Notes: generated by a model from the sequence alone, not told the origin. A DNA stretch of 64,000 nucleotides from Mesorhizobium sp. NBSH29 (GCF_015500055.1 NZ_CP045492.1:1932501-1996500), one strand, 5' to 3'. Positions 15,760 through 25,849 are shown, counted from the stretch's first letter. Translations and numbers: made by a program.

Positions 15760-17007
15760 TTATGCCCACTCACCCTTCCGCATCACAGGGATACGCGTTC
15801 CATTCGCAGTTAGGCCATCCACATCGATTTTGCCAGAACCGATCATCCAGTCGATATGGATCAGGCTTTTGTTGCCACCTTTCGCAGCAATATCATCCTG
15901 GCTCAGCCTTCCGCCATCGACGAAGCAGGTCGAATAGCACTGTCCAAGTGCGATGTGACTGGCGGCATTTTCATCAAATAATGTGTTGTAAAACAGCAAC
16001 CCGCTTTGCGAGATCGGAGATGAATGCGGAACCAGTGCTACTTCACCTAAACGACGTGCGCCAGCATCCGTGTCGAGCACTTTGTTCAACACCTCTTCGC
16101 CGCGCGACGCTTTGGCCTCGACAATTTGCCCTCCTTCGAAGCGAACGGAGATATCTTCTATAAGCGACCCTTGGTAGGAGAGAGGCTTGGTACTACTGAC
16201 ATGTCCATCCACACGCCGCGCATGCGGTGTGGTGAAAACTTCCTCGGTCGGAATGTTTGGATTGCAGATGACACCGTTTTTGGCGGTCTCGGCCCCGCCA
16301 TTCCATTTATGCGTATCTGCAAGCCCGACCGTCAGGTCGGTCCCGGGGCCCTTGAAATGCAGCGCCGAAAAAGCGTGACCGTTCAGCCATTCAGTGCGCT
16401 TACGAAGCGCGCCATTGTGGGCATCCCAAGCAATCACCGCATCATCAGTGTCGACGCGCGAAGCTGCAAAAATTGCATCGGCAAGCTTTCGGACTGCGCT
16501 GGTTTCATCATCCTGTGGAAACATCAGTTTGGCCCATGCGCTGTTGGGATAGGCGACAATGTTCCAATTGATGTCGAAACCTGTAATTTTTTCCAGCGCC
16601 GGCCTGTACGCTATTGAGTTCGCCCGGTTTGCCCGAGCAACCTTGGACTGCTCCTGACTGGAAAGAAGCATAGGATCGTCGCCGCGTACCGCAAGGCGTG
16701 CAGCACCATTGCCAAACGCTTTCGCCATTCCTTCATAGAGCCAGTCTTCGGCGCGATCGAACCCCGAATCAGAACCATGCCTGTAGCGGGCAAGCGTGGC
16801 TTCATCATCGCTATAAAAAACACTGACCAGCCCAGCGCCTGCCTTGTAGGCATTCTCGACAATGCGCCGGGTAAAGCTAAGTGCCGCGACAGGCGCAGTG
16901 ACGATCAGATCCTGCCCCGGTTGCAGCCGCACTCCGATTTTGACCGCAACATCCGCCAATCTCTCTAACTTCACGGGGTCGATAGGGGCGGAAGAGCTTA
17001 TGTCCAT
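15760..17007 (-). CDS. M29-family metallo-aminopeptidase
   Basis: 415 residues, full length for the AmpS/PepS/aminopeptidase T group, which removes N-terminal residues from peptides using a two-metal centre. The N-terminus has LADVAVKIGVRLQPGQDL. Putative metal ligands lie in NPNIPTEEVFTTP (Glu), VALVPHSSPI (His), LFYNTLFDENAASHIALG (Glu, His) and LIHIDWMIGS (His, Asp). Substrate preference cannot be read from sequence. Convergent with the ArsC-like gene; a 6-bp hairpin GTCCGC-GGAA-GCGGAC (15713-15728) lies between them. An IS element is inserted behind its start, ~140 bp upstream. Confidence 0.88.
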   Translation of the reverse strand: MDISSSAPIDPVKLERLADVAVKIGVRLQPGQDLIVTAPVAALSFTRRIVENAYKAGAGLVSVFYSDDEATLARYRHGSDSGFDRAEDWLYEGMAKAFGNGAARLAVRGDDPMLLSSQEQSKVARANRANSIAYRPALEKITGFDINWNIVAYPNSAWAKLMFPQDDETSAVRKLADAIFAASRVDTDDAVIAWDAHNGALRKRTEWLNGHAFSALHFKGPGTDLTVGLADTHKWNGGAETAKNGVICNPNIPTEEVFTTPHARRVDGHVSSTKPLSYQGSLIEDISVRFEGGQIVEAKASRGEEVLNKVLDTDAGARRLGEVALVPHSSPISQSGLLFYNTLFDENAASHIALGQCYSTCFVDGGRLSQDDIAAKGGNKSLIHIDWMIGSGKIDVDGLTANGTRIPVMRKGEWA

Positions 17008-17144
17008 AGGGCACCTTCGGGCTTTGCGTCACAAAACAGATGATTGATCTTTTAATGGCAGCCGATCCATCTGGCCACATCAAGATAAAACATCGCCCGA
17101 TTGCCTTGAGCAAGGCGCGTATCGCCTTGGCCCAACAAGGATTT

Positions 17145-17926
17145 CTAGGCCGTGTGGACGAATTTGATCAAGCATAGGCCTGCTGCGAAGCTTACGATTG
17201 AGCGGAAATTTCGTGCTGTCTTTTCGCATCGCAGGGCGACGCGTTTGAAGCGCTTGAGCCGCCCGAAGCCTTGTTCGATACGGGCGCGCGCCTTGTAGAG
17301 CGTCTGGGCGAAGAAGGCTGGCCTGTTTTTCTCGTTGGCCTTGTGAGGGATCACCGGGGCGATGCCGCGTGTCCGCGCGGCTGCACGATTGGCCTTGCTG
17401 GAATAGCCTTTGTCGCCCAGCGCGGCACGTGGGGTGATGTCCGGCCCTATGTCGAGCAGGGTCTCAAAGCGGGTTGTGTCGGCAACTTGGCCACCGGTCA
17501 GATCGAACGCAATGATGTCGCCCGAATTGTCCGCCTTGGCGTGGATTTTCGTTGTGAACCCGCCGCGCGAGCGGCCGAGCGCCTGGCCTTGCTGCCCCCC
17601 TTTGCGCCCGCTGCCGAGACATGGGCGCGCACAATGGTGGAATCGAACATCTGGATCAGATGGGCCGATGCGCTCATCTCGGCCAACGTGTCGAAGAAGG
17701 CTTCGAACACGCCGGCTTTGCTCAGCCGGTCAAAGCGCTTCCACACTGAGTTCCAGTGGCCAAAGCGTTCCGGCAGCGCACGCCAGCGCACATTCTCCAC
17801 CGTGAAGAAGTGCATGGCTTCCAGAAAAAGCCGGTCGTCCGCAGCCTTGCGGCCTCGCCGTGGCAGGCAAGCGCGGAAAACCTCCAGCGTGTTCGCCCAA
17901 TCCGTTTCCGTCATCCTCGTGGACAT
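17145..17926 (-). CDS. IS5-family (IS427-type) transposase, expressed by -1 frameshift
   Basis: OrfA (from about 17926; MTETDWANTLEVFRACLPRRG near its start) runs into the frame of OrfB at the run AAAGGGGGG (17603-17595 on the minus strand). A -1 slip there yields HVSAAGAKGG-QQGQALGRSRGG and a continuous DDE transposase: Asp in LIQMFDSTIVRAHV, Asp in LGDKGYSS, Glu in ARARIEQGFGRLKRFKR. Both frames are otherwise open, so it should be functional through programmed frameshifting, normal for this group. The OrfB stop TAG (17147-17145) uses the TA of the target duplication plus one flanking base outside the element. Confidence 0.85.
17148..17164 (+). repeat. Left terminal inverted repeat of the IS
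   Basis: 17 bp, GGCCGTGTGGACGAATT, exact reverse complement of 18005-18021. Confidence 0.9.
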
Positions 17927-18004
17927 CGCCGACCTCCAAATCAGTCGACAATCCATGAATCAGACTGGATTGGTCAGCGGAACCCCAAAAGCTATACCTG
18001 AGTC

Positions 18005-18021
18005 AATTCGTCCACACGGCC
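18005..18021 (-). repeat. Right terminal inverted repeat of the IS
   Basis: 17 bp, AATTCGTCCACACGGCC on the plus strand, exact reverse complement of 17148-17164. Confidence 0.9.
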
Positions 18022-18066
18022 TAACAATCCGATTGCACGGCTGCCGTGCAAGTCTAGAGAGAAGTG

Positions 18067-19221
18067 ATGAAGATTGGCAGTGTAGCAAATCCACTACGTT
18101 TCGCTGTGGCGGGGATGATTGCCATGGCTGTAGCTATGGGAATTGGACGCTTCGTCTACACACCGCTCTTGCCGGCCATGATGGATCAACTAAGGCTGTC
18201 GGCTTCACAGGCAGGGCTCATCGCCGCAGCCAATTTTTTAGGCTACCTGATTGGAGCAGTTGTTGCATCTGGTGGCTGGGCACAGGGACGTGAACGCGCC
18301 ACCATGCTGTGGGCTCTGGCAGCGAATGCCGCGTTGGCCGCTGCTATGGGAACTACGGAACATCTTGCTGTCTTTCTTTTGATCCGCTTTCTGGCAGGTA
18401 TTGCCAGTGCCTTCGTTCTGATTTTCGTGATCACCATAGTGTTCGGTCATCTCGCTGTCGCCGGCCGCAACAGCCTTCAGTCCTTGCATTTTGCGGGGGT
18501 TGGATTGGGCATAGCGCTGGCCGCAGTCATGACAGCATCGCTGGAATGGGCAGGCGGCTCATGGCACGACGGATGGCTTGGGGCAGGTTTGTTGTCGGCT
18601 GCGGGTCTTGTTGCAGCCTGGATTTTAATTGACCGCGGACCGCTTTCCGGCGCCAGCGTAGGCCGCGAATCCACTCTGCCGCGCAGTCCGGCGCTGGCCA
18701 AAATCATCTTGGCATATGGGTTGTTTGGCTTCGGCTATGTCATCACCGCCACGTTCATCGTAGCAATTGTACGCCAAGGTGATGGAGGACGCTTGTTTGA
18801 ATCTCAGGTCTGGCTGGTCACAGGTCTGGCCGCAATTCCCTCGGTTTATCTCTGGAACCACGTCGTCGTGCGCCTCGGCCTGACCCGAACCTTTGCTCTG
18901 ACCTGCCTCCTGGAAGCGGTCGGAGTTCTTGCAAGTGTCGGTCTAGGCAGCTTTTTGGGGCCGTTGCTCGGGGGCGCGCTGCTTGGTGCAACATTTGTTT
19001 CGATTACAGCAATTGGCTTGCAGTTAGCCCGCAGTCTTGCGCCAACTGCGCCAAGACGCGCCGTTGCCTTGATGACCGCCGCCTTCGGCACGGGACAAAT
19101 TCTGGGGCCGATTGCTGCAGGCTATATGGCCGACCATACGGGAAGCTTCGTCGCGCCGTCTATCATTGCCGCGGCCACTCTGCTCTTGAGCGCTACCATT
19201 GCATACGATTCCGGTCGCTAG
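18067..19221 (+). CDS. YbfB/YjiJ-family MFS transporter
   Basis: 384 residues with about 12 membrane helices. The opening FAVAGMIAMAVAMGIGRFVYTPLLPAMM is diagnostic for the YbfB/YjiJ group, followed by SASQAGLIAAANFLGYLIGA. The substrate is unknown for most members. ATG at 18067 with GAGA-rich sequence upstream; a GTG three bases earlier also fits. The IS ends 45 bp upstream, so present expression may depend on a promoter within or across the IS. The next gene, bacA, starts 78 bp downstream on the same strand. Confidence 0.87.
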   Translation: MKIGSVANPLRFAVAGMIAMAVAMGIGRFVYTPLLPAMMDQLRLSASQAGLIAAANFLGYLIGAVVASGGWAQGRERATMLWALAANAALAAAMGTTEHLAVFLLIRFLAGIASAFVLIFVITIVFGHLAVAGRNSLQSLHFAGVGLGIALAAVMTASLEWAGGSWHDGWLGAGLLSAAGLVAAWILIDRGPLSGASVGRESTLPRSPALAKIILAYGLFGFGYVITATFIVAIVRQGDGGRLFESQVWLVTGLAAIPSVYLWNHVVVRLGLTRTFALTCLLEAVGVLASVGLGSFLGPLLGGALLGATFVSITAIGLQLARSLAPTAPRRAVALMTAAFGTGQILGPIAAGYMADHTGSFVAPSIIAAATLLLSATIAYDSGR

Positions 19222-19299
19222 AGAGTGTAGGCTGAACGTCAGAATTGTGAGTTCGATATTCATGTGTCAGTAGTGCGTGTCCGGGGAGTCCAGCGCACC

Positions 19300-20574
19300 A
19301 TGTTTCTTTCGTTTTTCCCGCAGCCGAAACTCTTTTTCACCTCAGCCGCTCTGTGGAGCCTGACGCTGCTAATATTCTGGTATGCCGGAGGGGAGGCGCT
19401 TGGCGCTTATTTCGGGATGCCGCCCGCTGCAACCGATGCTTCGCCGGTCATCGGTGTTTCTGTATTCTGGTCGCTGCCGTTCATCTGGTTTTACATCTAT
19501 TTTGCAGTGGGCGTGCTTCTTTTTTATGCATTCTGGAGTTGGTACGCGCCGCATCCCTGGCAGCGTTGGTCGATCCTTGGGTCGGCGCTGATCCTCTTTA
19601 TTGTCTATTTTCAGGTCCAGGTGTCGGTCGCGGTTAACAACTGGTATGGCCCCTTCTGGGATTACATCCAGGCAGTCGTCGCCAAAACCACCACAAGTAC
19701 CGAGTCGGAGTTTTACGCTCAGGTCGCCAGTTTCGCAGGCTTGGCGCTGGTCGGGATGAATGTTTCAGTGCTTAACGCATTCCTCGTCAGCCATTGGGTC
19801 TTCCGCTGGCGTCAGGCGATGAATGACTACTACATGGGTCATTGGGGGACATTGCGCCACATCGAAGGTGCTTCCCAGCGCGTCCAAGAAGACACGATGA
19901 GATTCTCGCAGATCATGGAATCGCTGGGTGTCAGTTTTGTGGATTCGATTATGACGTTGATCGCGTTCCTCCCGGTGCTGATCCGCCTCTCAGCCAACAT
20001 CACCGAGTTGCCGATTATTGGCCCTATATCCCATCCGCTTGTGGTCGCGGCGCTGGCATGGTCGGTGCTGGGCACGATAAGCTTGGTGATTGCAGGTTAT
20101 AAATTGCCCGGCTTGCAATTCCGCAACCAGCGCGTCGAGGCAGCCTACCGTAAGGAACTCGTCTATGGCGAGGACGATCCCCAACGCGCGCAACCGGTCA
20201 CCGTGATGGAGCTCTTCTCAAATGTGCGCCAAAACTACTTCCGTCTATATTTCCACTATGTATACTTCAATGTTGTGCGCTACACCTACCTTCAGGCAAA
20301 CGGCATTTTTTCACTTTTGATCCTTGGCCCCTCAATCGTTGCCGGAACCATCACGCTCGGCCTCCTCAACCAGATCAGCTATGCCTTTTCCCAGGTCTCG
20401 AGCTCATTCCAATTTCTGGTCAATTCTTGGTCGACGATCGTCGAGTTGTTGTCGGTTCACAAACGGCTGCGCGCGTTCGAGTCGGTGATCTATGACGAAC
20501 CTCTTCCTGATATCGACCAGCGTTACCTGGAGCGCCGCGACGCGGTTGGCGATCGCGGGGCTGCTGAACCCTGA
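19300..20574 (+). CDS. bacA: SbmA/BacA-family peptide transporter
   Basis: Start chosen at ATG 19300 because [19 protein letters not shown] matches the usual BacA N-terminus; the GTG at 19264 would add 12 residues. 424 residues with about seven membrane helices. Conserved regions include [52 protein letters not shown], and [21 protein letters not shown]. BacA imports peptides (including bleomycin and proline-rich or nodule peptides) by proton symport and affects very-long-chain fatty acid lipid A. In rhizobia and Brucella it is needed for chronic host infection. Its stop abuts the stop of the convergent deacetylase with no gap. Confidence 0.93.
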   Translation: MFLSFFPQPKLFFTSAALWSLTLLIFWYAGGEALGAYFGMPPAATDASPVIGVSVFWSLPFIWFYIYFAVGVLLFYAFWSWYAPHPWQRWSILGSALILFIVYFQVQVSVAVNNWYGPFWDYIQAVVAKTTTSTESEFYAQVASFAGLALVGMNVSVLNAFLVSHWVFRWRQAMNDYYMGHWGTLRHIEGASQRVQEDTMRFSQIMESLGVSFVDSIMTLIAFLPVLIRLSANITELPIIGPISHPLVVAALAWSVLGTISLVIAGYKLPGLQFRNQRVEAAYRKELVYGEDDPQRAQPVTVMELFSNVRQNYFRLYFHYVYFNVVRYTYLQANGIFSLLILGPSIVAGTITLGLLNQISYAFSQVSSSFQFLVNSWSTIVELLSVHKRLRAFESVIYDEPLPDIDQRYLERRDAVGDRGAAEP

Positions 20575-21558
20575 TTAGCCGCCGATCGTATCCGGGCCCG
20601 GCTTTCGGGTTCGGTCAAGATAATCGCGATAGCTCACGCAGGCGACTTCCGGCAGGGAACAGACTGTTTCAGCGAACCTCTCAAGCGCGCGCCAATAGGC
20701 GCCGCCATTCATCAGGGTGAAATGGAAACCCATCTGTAGCGGCACCCGCGCGCCCTCATATTCCTGATTGAATGCTGCAATGAAGGCATCATAGGCGCGG
20801 GTCTGGAATGCGCTGTCTTCGTCTGTGCGTTCGATGCCGGCTGAGTGGCGTACAAAAAGATTGTAGTCCATAGCGATCACCGGTCGCCGTGCGGGGCCTT
20901 CTGCAATTTGCGGCAGGGAAAAGCGCATCACGCTGGCCACCCGCGCCGGCTCTACAGGCCCAAGAGACACGGTGCTGGCGTCATAGTCCAAACCATGTTC
21001 CGCCAAGGCGGCATAGAGAGCCTTGTTTGTTGCCAGGTAGGGCGCACGAAATCCCTTGATTTCCGTCTCAGCAAATCTGCGCCACCCTTCCGGTTCGCCG
21101 GCGATGGCGTTTTGTGAGTAGGCATCGCGTAGGATCGACCGGAACGAGGAAAATTCGCTACCCCAATCGACCTCGCTCCACCCACTGCCATCGAAATGGC
21201 CGCAGCCATGGCTGGCGATTTCATGGCCTTCGCCGCGTGCCCCCCAAATTTCCGACAGTCTTTGTTCAACCTCGTCGTTCTCCAGTGCAAAACCAACATT
21301 GGACTTCGCCGGCGCCTTGGCCGGTGGACGATAATTGCCACGAGTTTCTGGCGAAAGCAGAAACACGCAAGACAGGAAATAAGTGAACTTTGCGCCGGTT
21401 TTCTGGGAAAGTTCCCGGCTACGCCTCCATTGGCGAAGGTCATGTGCCCCGTCAAATGAAATCAACACGTATTGGGTGCGCGAGTCAGCCACGGCATTTT
21501 GGGGGCCACACAGGCAAGCAGCAGAGACAACAGCAGCAAACGCTTGACGAAATAACAT
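20575..21558 (-). CDS. Secreted polysaccharide deacetylase-family protein
   Basis: 327 residues from the ATG at 21558, chosen because it opens a signal peptide (MLFRQAFAAVVSAACLCG...AVADS). The NodB-like fold is indicated by YVLISFDGAHD near the N-terminus (metal-binding Asp region), GHEIASHGCGHFDG (His pair) and FRAPYLATNKALYAALAEHGLDYDAST. The C-terminal part has MGFHFTLMNGGAYWRALERF. It probably acts in the periplasm on an acetylated glycan; substrate unknown. Tail-to-tail with bacA, sharing no intergenic base. Confidence 0.85.
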   Translation of the reverse strand: MLFRQAFAAVVSAACLCGPQNAVADSRTQYVLISFDGAHDLRQWRRSRELSQKTGAKFTYFLSCVFLLSPETRGNYRPPAKAPAKSNVGFALENDEVEQRLSEIWGARGEGHEIASHGCGHFDGSGWSEVDWGSEFSSFRSILRDAYSQNAIAGEPEGWRRFAETEIKGFRAPYLATNKALYAALAEHGLDYDASTVSLGPVEPARVASVMRFSLPQIAEGPARRPVIAMDYNLFVRHSAGIERTDEDSAFQTRAYDAFIAAFNQEYEGARVPLQMGFHFTLMNGGAYWRALERFAETVCSLPEVACVSYRDYLDRTRKPGPDTIGG

Positions 21559-21740
21559 GATGTTAACCGGTACACATGGCACGAATAGGGTTCTCTAACC
21601 TGAAAATATGGCCCTCTTGGGTCGTATATGGCCGCTCATCAAGGGCATTTTCGGCCAGCCCCCTTCCATGCCAGCTAAATTCCGCCTAAACGCTCGCCAT
21701 GGCCCGGAGAACGGGCACCATTTCAAATTCGGAAGTATTG

Positions 21741-22406
21741 ATGTCGGACGATGGATTTTTCCGCGAGGTAAATGAGGAGCTGCGCCAGGACCAGGCGCGG
21801 GCGCTCTGGGACCGTTATGGTCCAGCAGCCATTGTCATTGCGGTATTAGTGGTTTTGGGAACTGGTGGTTTCGTCGGTTACAACCATTGGGCCACAACGC
21901 AAGCCAACCGCTCGGGTGATTCCTATTCCGAAGCTCTGAAGCTTGCTAACGGCGATGATAAGAATGGTGCCTTGGCTGCTTTGGTCGAGCTTGAAACCGG
22001 CAGCAAGGGTGCCTATCCGGTTTTGGCGCGTTTGCGAGCCGCAACGGTAAAGGCTGATATGGGCGATGCCGCCGGCGCGATCGCAAGCTTCGAAGCTGTT
22101 GCGAAAGATAATTCGGTGCCCGTTTCGATCCGCGATATGGCGCAACTTCGCGCTGGGTTGATCGAGGTCGATCATGGCACCTATGACGCAGTTTCCGCCC
22201 GGGTGGGTGCCCTGAATACGGAAGCCAATCCGCTTCGTCATTCTGCGCGAGAAGCGCTCGGGCTCGCTGCCTGGAAGGAAAACCGGATGGAAGAAGCAAC
22301 GAAATTATTCGAGCTGATCTCTGCAGACCAGACCGCGCCCCGCAACCTGCGTGAACGCGCCAACCTCCTGACCGAACTGATCCGTGGTTCGGGCAGCGCT
22401 TCGTGA
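21741..22406 (+). CDS. YfgM-like TPR membrane protein
   Basis: 221 residues from the ATG at 21741, with GGAAG upstream; the longer frame from 21699 lacks a good site. A cytosolic N-terminus SDDGFFREVNEELRQDQARALWDRYG precedes a single membrane anchor (AAIVIAVLVVLGTGGFVGY). A periplasmic TPR-like region follows (YSEALKLANGDDKNGALAAL, AREALGLAAWKENRMEEATKLFELI). The family (TPR_21) contributes to envelope protein handling near the Sec translocon. der begins 6 nt later, the typical order in alphaproteobacteria. Confidence 0.85.
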   Translation: MSDDGFFREVNEELRQDQARALWDRYGPAAIVIAVLVVLGTGGFVGYNHWATTQANRSGDSYSEALKLANGDDKNGALAALVELETGSKGAYPVLARLRAATVKADMGDAAGAIASFEAVAKDNSVPVSIRDMAQLRAGLIEVDHGTYDAVSARVGALNTEANPLRHSAREALGLAAWKENRMEEATKLFELISADQTAPRNLRERANLLTELIRGSGSAS

Positions 22407-22412
22407 GCGAGT

Positions 22413-23846
22413 ATGAGCTTCAAGGTTGCGATCATCGGCCGTCCCAATGTCGGCAAATCGACGCTTTTCAACCGGCTCGTCGGAAGGAAACTTGCGCTCG
22501 TCGATGACACCCCCGGCGTAACGCGCGACAGGCGCGTCCATACCGCAAAGCTCTACGACCTACATTTCGACGTCATCGACACAGCTGGCTTTGAGGACAA
22601 AGCGCCCGCCACTCTTCAGGGTCGGATGCGGATCCAGACGGAAACCGCCATCGAAGAAGCTGATCTGATCTTCTTCGTCATTGATTCAAAGGCTGGCATC
22701 CTTCCCGATGATCGAACCTTTGCAGATATTGTGCGCCGTTCTGGAAAACCCGTCGTTCTGGTTGCCAACAAGGCAGAGGCGCGCGGGGCGCAAGGTGGAA
22801 TGCTTGAAAGCTGGGAACTGGGGTTGGGTGAGCCTGTGCCAGTTTCAGCCGAACATGGCGGGGGAATGCCTGACCTTCGCGACGCGGTCATTGCTGCCAT
22901 TGGCCGAGAAATGGCCTTCGAAGACGAAGACGAGGCCGATGCGATCGCTGAAAGCGAGCCCCTCATTGGCGAAGATATTACGGACCCTGATGCTGCCGAG
23001 GCCATTCCCTACGACGAATCCAAGCCCATGCAGATCGCCATCGTCGGGCGACCAAACGCTGGAAAGTCGACGCTGATCAATGAGTTGATTGGCCAGGAGC
23101 GGCTACTTACAGGGCCTGAGGCCGGTATTACGCGCGATTCCATCTCCGTCGATTGGCAATGGGGCAACCGCAAGATTCGCCTGTTCGACACCGCCGGTAT
23201 GCGCCGCAAGGCGCGCATCCATGAAAAGCTCGAAAAGCTCTCTGTAGCCGACGGCCTGCGTGCAATTCGATTTGCTGAGGTGGTGGTTGTCGTTTTTGAC
23301 GCAACCATCCCGTTCGAGAAGCAGGACCTTCAGATAGCCGACCTGATCATCCGAGAAGGTCGGGCGTTGGTAATTGCTTTCAACAAATGGGACCTGATTG
23401 ATAACCCGCAGGAAAAATTGGCGGAATTGCGCGAGATGACCGCCCGTTTGCTGCCGCAGGTTCGCGGCGTGCAGGCAGTAACAATTTCAGCTGAGACAGG
23501 TCGTGGCCTCGAAAAATTGATGGCCGCGATCCTTAAAACTCACCAAGTTTGGAACAGCCGCATTTCGACCGGTCGCCTCAACCGTTGGCTTGAAGGTATT
23601 CTTGCGCATCATCCGCCGCCGGCCGTAGCTGGGCGTAGGCTGAAGATTAAATACATTACGCAGGCCAAAACTCGACCGCCGGGTTTCGTCGTCTCTTGCT
23701 CGCGCCCTGATGCGTTACCGCAATCCTATGTACGTTATCTCGTCAACAATATGCGCGAGGCACTCGACATGCCGGGCGTGCCTATTCGCGTCGCGCTGCG
23801 CACCTCGGAAAATCCATTCGCCGGCAGAGCCAAGAAGAAGCGCTGA
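22413..23846 (+). CDS. der: Ribosome biogenesis GTPase Der
   Basis: 477 residues with two tandem GTPase domains and a KH-like C-terminus. Domain 1: GRPNVGKST (~9-17), [21 protein letters not shown]. Domain 2: GRPNAGKST (~210), DTAGMRRKA and NKWD (~332). The linker is acidic ([10 protein letters not shown]). The C-terminal KH-like domain contains [34 protein letters not shown]. Der is essential for maturation of the 50S subunit. Translation probably follows that of the upstream gene (6-nt gap). Confidence 0.96.
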   Translation: MSFKVAIIGRPNVGKSTLFNRLVGRKLALVDDTPGVTRDRRVHTAKLYDLHFDVIDTAGFEDKAPATLQGRMRIQTETAIEEADLIFFVIDSKAGILPDDRTFADIVRRSGKPVVLVANKAEARGAQGGMLESWELGLGEPVPVSAEHGGGMPDLRDAVIAAIGREMAFEDEDEADAIAESEPLIGEDITDPDAAEAIPYDESKPMQIAIVGRPNAGKSTLINELIGQERLLTGPEAGITRDSISVDWQWGNRKIRLFDTAGMRRKARIHEKLEKLSVADGLRAIRFAEVVVVVFDATIPFEKQDLQIADLIIREGRALVIAFNKWDLIDNPQEKLAELREMTARLLPQVRGVQAVTISAETGRGLEKLMAAILKTHQVWNSRISTGRLNRWLEGILAHHPPPAVAGRRLKIKYITQAKTRPPGFVVSCSRPDALPQSYVRYLVNNMREALDMPGVPIRVALRTSENPFAGRAKKKR

Positions 23847-23981
23847 TCTGAGCGTCCCAATTGTTGCCGCTTTTTTCTGATTGCTGCCGTTGGGTAAGGC
23901 AGTCAGCGTTAACGCCGCATCAAGGTTAATGCCGCATTATCCATCTCCTGTGAGTTGAGTTGCATACCGGAGAGGGTATCA

Positions 23982-25172
23982 GTGTATCCACGAAATCTAG
24001 CTCGGCTGCTGGCGTTTGTCGCCAGTTTGTGCCGGCCCTCCCTGTTGTCACCGATTGCCGTCGGCTTGGGCATCTGGATCGGGTTCCCGACAGTTGTCGC
24101 ATTGCAGGACGCTCCAAGCATGGTTTCCGGAACGGAGACTTCCGGCGCGCGCTGGAGTTCCTTCGTGGAAAGAGCCGCCGCAGGCTCGGTACACGCTGCT
24201 GAAATGCCATTTGCCAATGGTGACACCATTACAACCGGATCAATCACCGGTGGCGGCATTGCGACGCCAGGCTTGGGCACGGTTGCGTTTCGCGGCAAAG
24301 GCGGGTCCAACGAAATTCCTGACGAACTGCGCATTAACCGCATTGAAAAGCAGGGGCGTGTGATAAATATAGCGCCCGTTGCGCCGCCCAAGTCTTTTAG
24401 TGCCGGCAGCGTGCTGGAGCGGACGTCGTCGATGACGAGGCCCACCATTGAGGGCGACCTCAAAATGGCCTTTGCCAAGCCGGCAATCAAAGGCAAGGAA
24501 ATCGAGATCGCGGCTGCGTTCCACCGCAAGCAGTCACAAAAGGAATATGCCGGCGTTCCCGTAATGCTGGCTTCACTGGTGACCAATACAACACCGGATA
24601 TACTGGCGACAGCCTATGCACCCGCCGAACCTGACTACGCGAAAGCCTCGCCCTTTGCCTCCCTGCTGAGGGACGAAGACCCCAATAATGGCCGGTTCGT
24701 GCCGCCTTTGGCAAAAGGAGACCACGCTTGGATGGGCGAACCGTTGCCGCCTGAGGTTTTCACCGCCAAAGAACAGCAATGCCTTGCGACTGGCGTCTAC
24801 TTTGAAGCGCGAGGCGAGACGCTAAGAGGTCAAGCCGCGGTGGCGCAGGTTGTCCTGAATCGGGTTCGCAACCCAACCTACCCGAATTCAATTTGCGGAG
24901 TAGTCTACCAGAACCAGCATTTGCACAATCGCTGCCAGTTTTCATTTGCCTGCGACGGCATCAAGGATCGGATCTTGAGCGCGTCCCACTACAAGACCGC
25001 ACAAGACATCGCCATGGCTGTGACCGCAGGTAAGATTTTCATTCCTGAAATCGGGTCCTCAACCCATTACTATGCTGATTACGTCAATCCGGGTTGGGCT
25101 CGCACGATGCAGAAGATGAAGAAAATCGGCCTCCACATCTTTTACCGCACCTATGGCGGCGGCTGGAGCTAG
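23982..25172 (+). CDS. SleB-type cell wall hydrolase
   Basis: 396 residues from the GTG at 23982, chosen for the GGAGAGGG site 5 nt upstream; the frame is open to 23955. A hydrophobic N-terminal segment (LLSPIAVGLGIWIGFPTVVAL) serves as anchor or signal. The middle ~200 residues are low-complexity and variable. The last ~135 residues are a SleB/CwlJ hydrolase domain: CLATGVYFEARGE with the conserved Glu, AAVAQVVLNRVRNPTYPNSICGVVYQ, CQFSFACDG and THYYADYVNPGWA. It likely cleaves peptidoglycan glycan strands during growth. Spore hydrolases share the fold; no sporulation is implied here. Confidence 0.88.
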   Translation: MYPRNLARLLAFVASLCRPSLLSPIAVGLGIWIGFPTVVALQDAPSMVSGTETSGARWSSFVERAAAGSVHAAEMPFANGDTITTGSITGGGIATPGLGTVAFRGKGGSNEIPDELRINRIEKQGRVINIAPVAPPKSFSAGSVLERTSSMTRPTIEGDLKMAFAKPAIKGKEIEIAAAFHRKQSQKEYAGVPVMLASLVTNTTPDILATAYAPAEPDYAKASPFASLLRDEDPNNGRFVPPLAKGDHAWMGEPLPPEVFTAKEQQCLATGVYFEARGETLRGQAAVAQVVLNRVRNPTYPNSICGVVYQNQHLHNRCQFSFACDGIKDRILSASHYKTAQDIAMAVTAGKIFIPEIGSSTHYYADYVNPGWARTMQKMKKIGLHIFYRTYGGGWS

Positions 25173-25312
25173 GATTTAAACAGAATCCGCGTCCCAAAAC
25201 GGTCCGGATTCGCCCACCTGCTTGCAACCACACGCATGGGCAGGATGTCGCATGCGAGTAAGTCGCTGAAATTACTAAACAAAAACCATGCCCGTGAACA
25301 CCTCTCCGTGGC

Positions 25313-25341
25313 TTGACGAGGGGCGGTCTGCTAACTATGTT
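25313..25341 (+). promoter_or_regulatory. Sigma-70-type promoter of the atp F0 operon
   Basis: TTGACG (25313-25318), 17-bp spacer, TATGTT (25336-25341), about 55 bp before the GTG of atpI. It is preceded by C (CTTGAC), the form common in alphaproteobacterial housekeeping promoters. It is the best match in the 224-bp gap upstream of the operon. Confidence 0.6.
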
Positions 25342-25396
25342 GCGCCCGACTTGAAAGGCGGACGGCTGGTTCTGGCCGACTGGGCGGGAGGTTGAG

Positions 25397-25792
25397 GTGG
25401 CCAAATCCAACAGGCCAGACGAAACCGGAAAATCCGGGCCCGGCTGGCAAGAGAATTCGGATCTGCGCGACAGCGACCTGGAACGCCGGCGACGAGATCT
25501 TGAGGCAAAACTTGCTTCGAGAATGCCTCTGAAGGGCGACAGAGATGGTGGCGCGAATTCGGGAGGGGCAGCCGGCTATGGCCAGGCGCTGAAACTCTCC
25601 AGTGAGTTCATTGCCGGGATTGCGGTTGGCGCCGGGCTTGGCTGGCTGATCGACTATTATGCGGGCACAACCCCTTGGGGACTTATCGTGTTCCTGCTTC
25701 TGGGGTTTGGCGCTGGGGTTCTGAATGTGTTGCGGTCGGCCGGAATGGTGACCGAACCAGGCTCAAAGTCGGGTCGGGCGGACGAAAAATAA
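25397..25792 (+). CDS. atpI: ATP synthase subunit I (assembly factor)
   Basis: 131 residues from a GTG with GGGAGG upstream. A charged N-terminal half (DLERRRRDLEAKLASRM) is followed by two membrane helices (SSEFIAGIAVGAGLGWLIDYYAG and GLIVFLLLGFGAGVLNVLRS), the pattern of alphaproteobacterial AtpI. AtpI assists assembly of the c-ring and is non-essential in most species. First gene of the F0 operon. Confidence 0.9.
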   Translation: MAKSNRPDETGKSGPGWQENSDLRDSDLERRRRDLEAKLASRMPLKGDRDGGANSGGAAGYGQALKLSSEFIAGIAVGAGLGWLIDYYAGTTPWGLIVFLLLGFGAGVLNVLRSAGMVTEPGSKSGRADEK

Positions 25793-25849
25793 ATTTCCCT
25801 CGGGCAGCGAAATTGCCGCAGGGCAACAATGAGATGAGGGTTTTGCCAG

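Larger units (their letters stand above)
17148..18021. mobile_element. Insertion sequence, IS5 family, IS427 group, 874 bp
   Basis: Bounded by perfect 17-bp terminal inverted repeats (17148-17164 and 18005-18021; GGCCGTGTGGACGAATT) and flanked on both sides by the dinucleotide TA (17146-17147, 18022-18023), the target duplication expected for the IS427 group. It holds one frameshifted transposase. The right end lies 45 bp before the ATG of an MFS transporter gene, so the insertion has probably displaced that gene's native promoter. Confidence 0.9.

Noticed and set aside
17111-17129. CAAGGCG/CGCCTTG 7-bp hairpin left of the IS
   Set aside because: No T tract and no gene ending into it; likely chance.
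17271-18293. 340-codon open frame on the plus strand across the IS
   Set aside because: It is the antisense shadow of the transposase and runs through the IS right end into the MFS gene; no homology or ribosome site.
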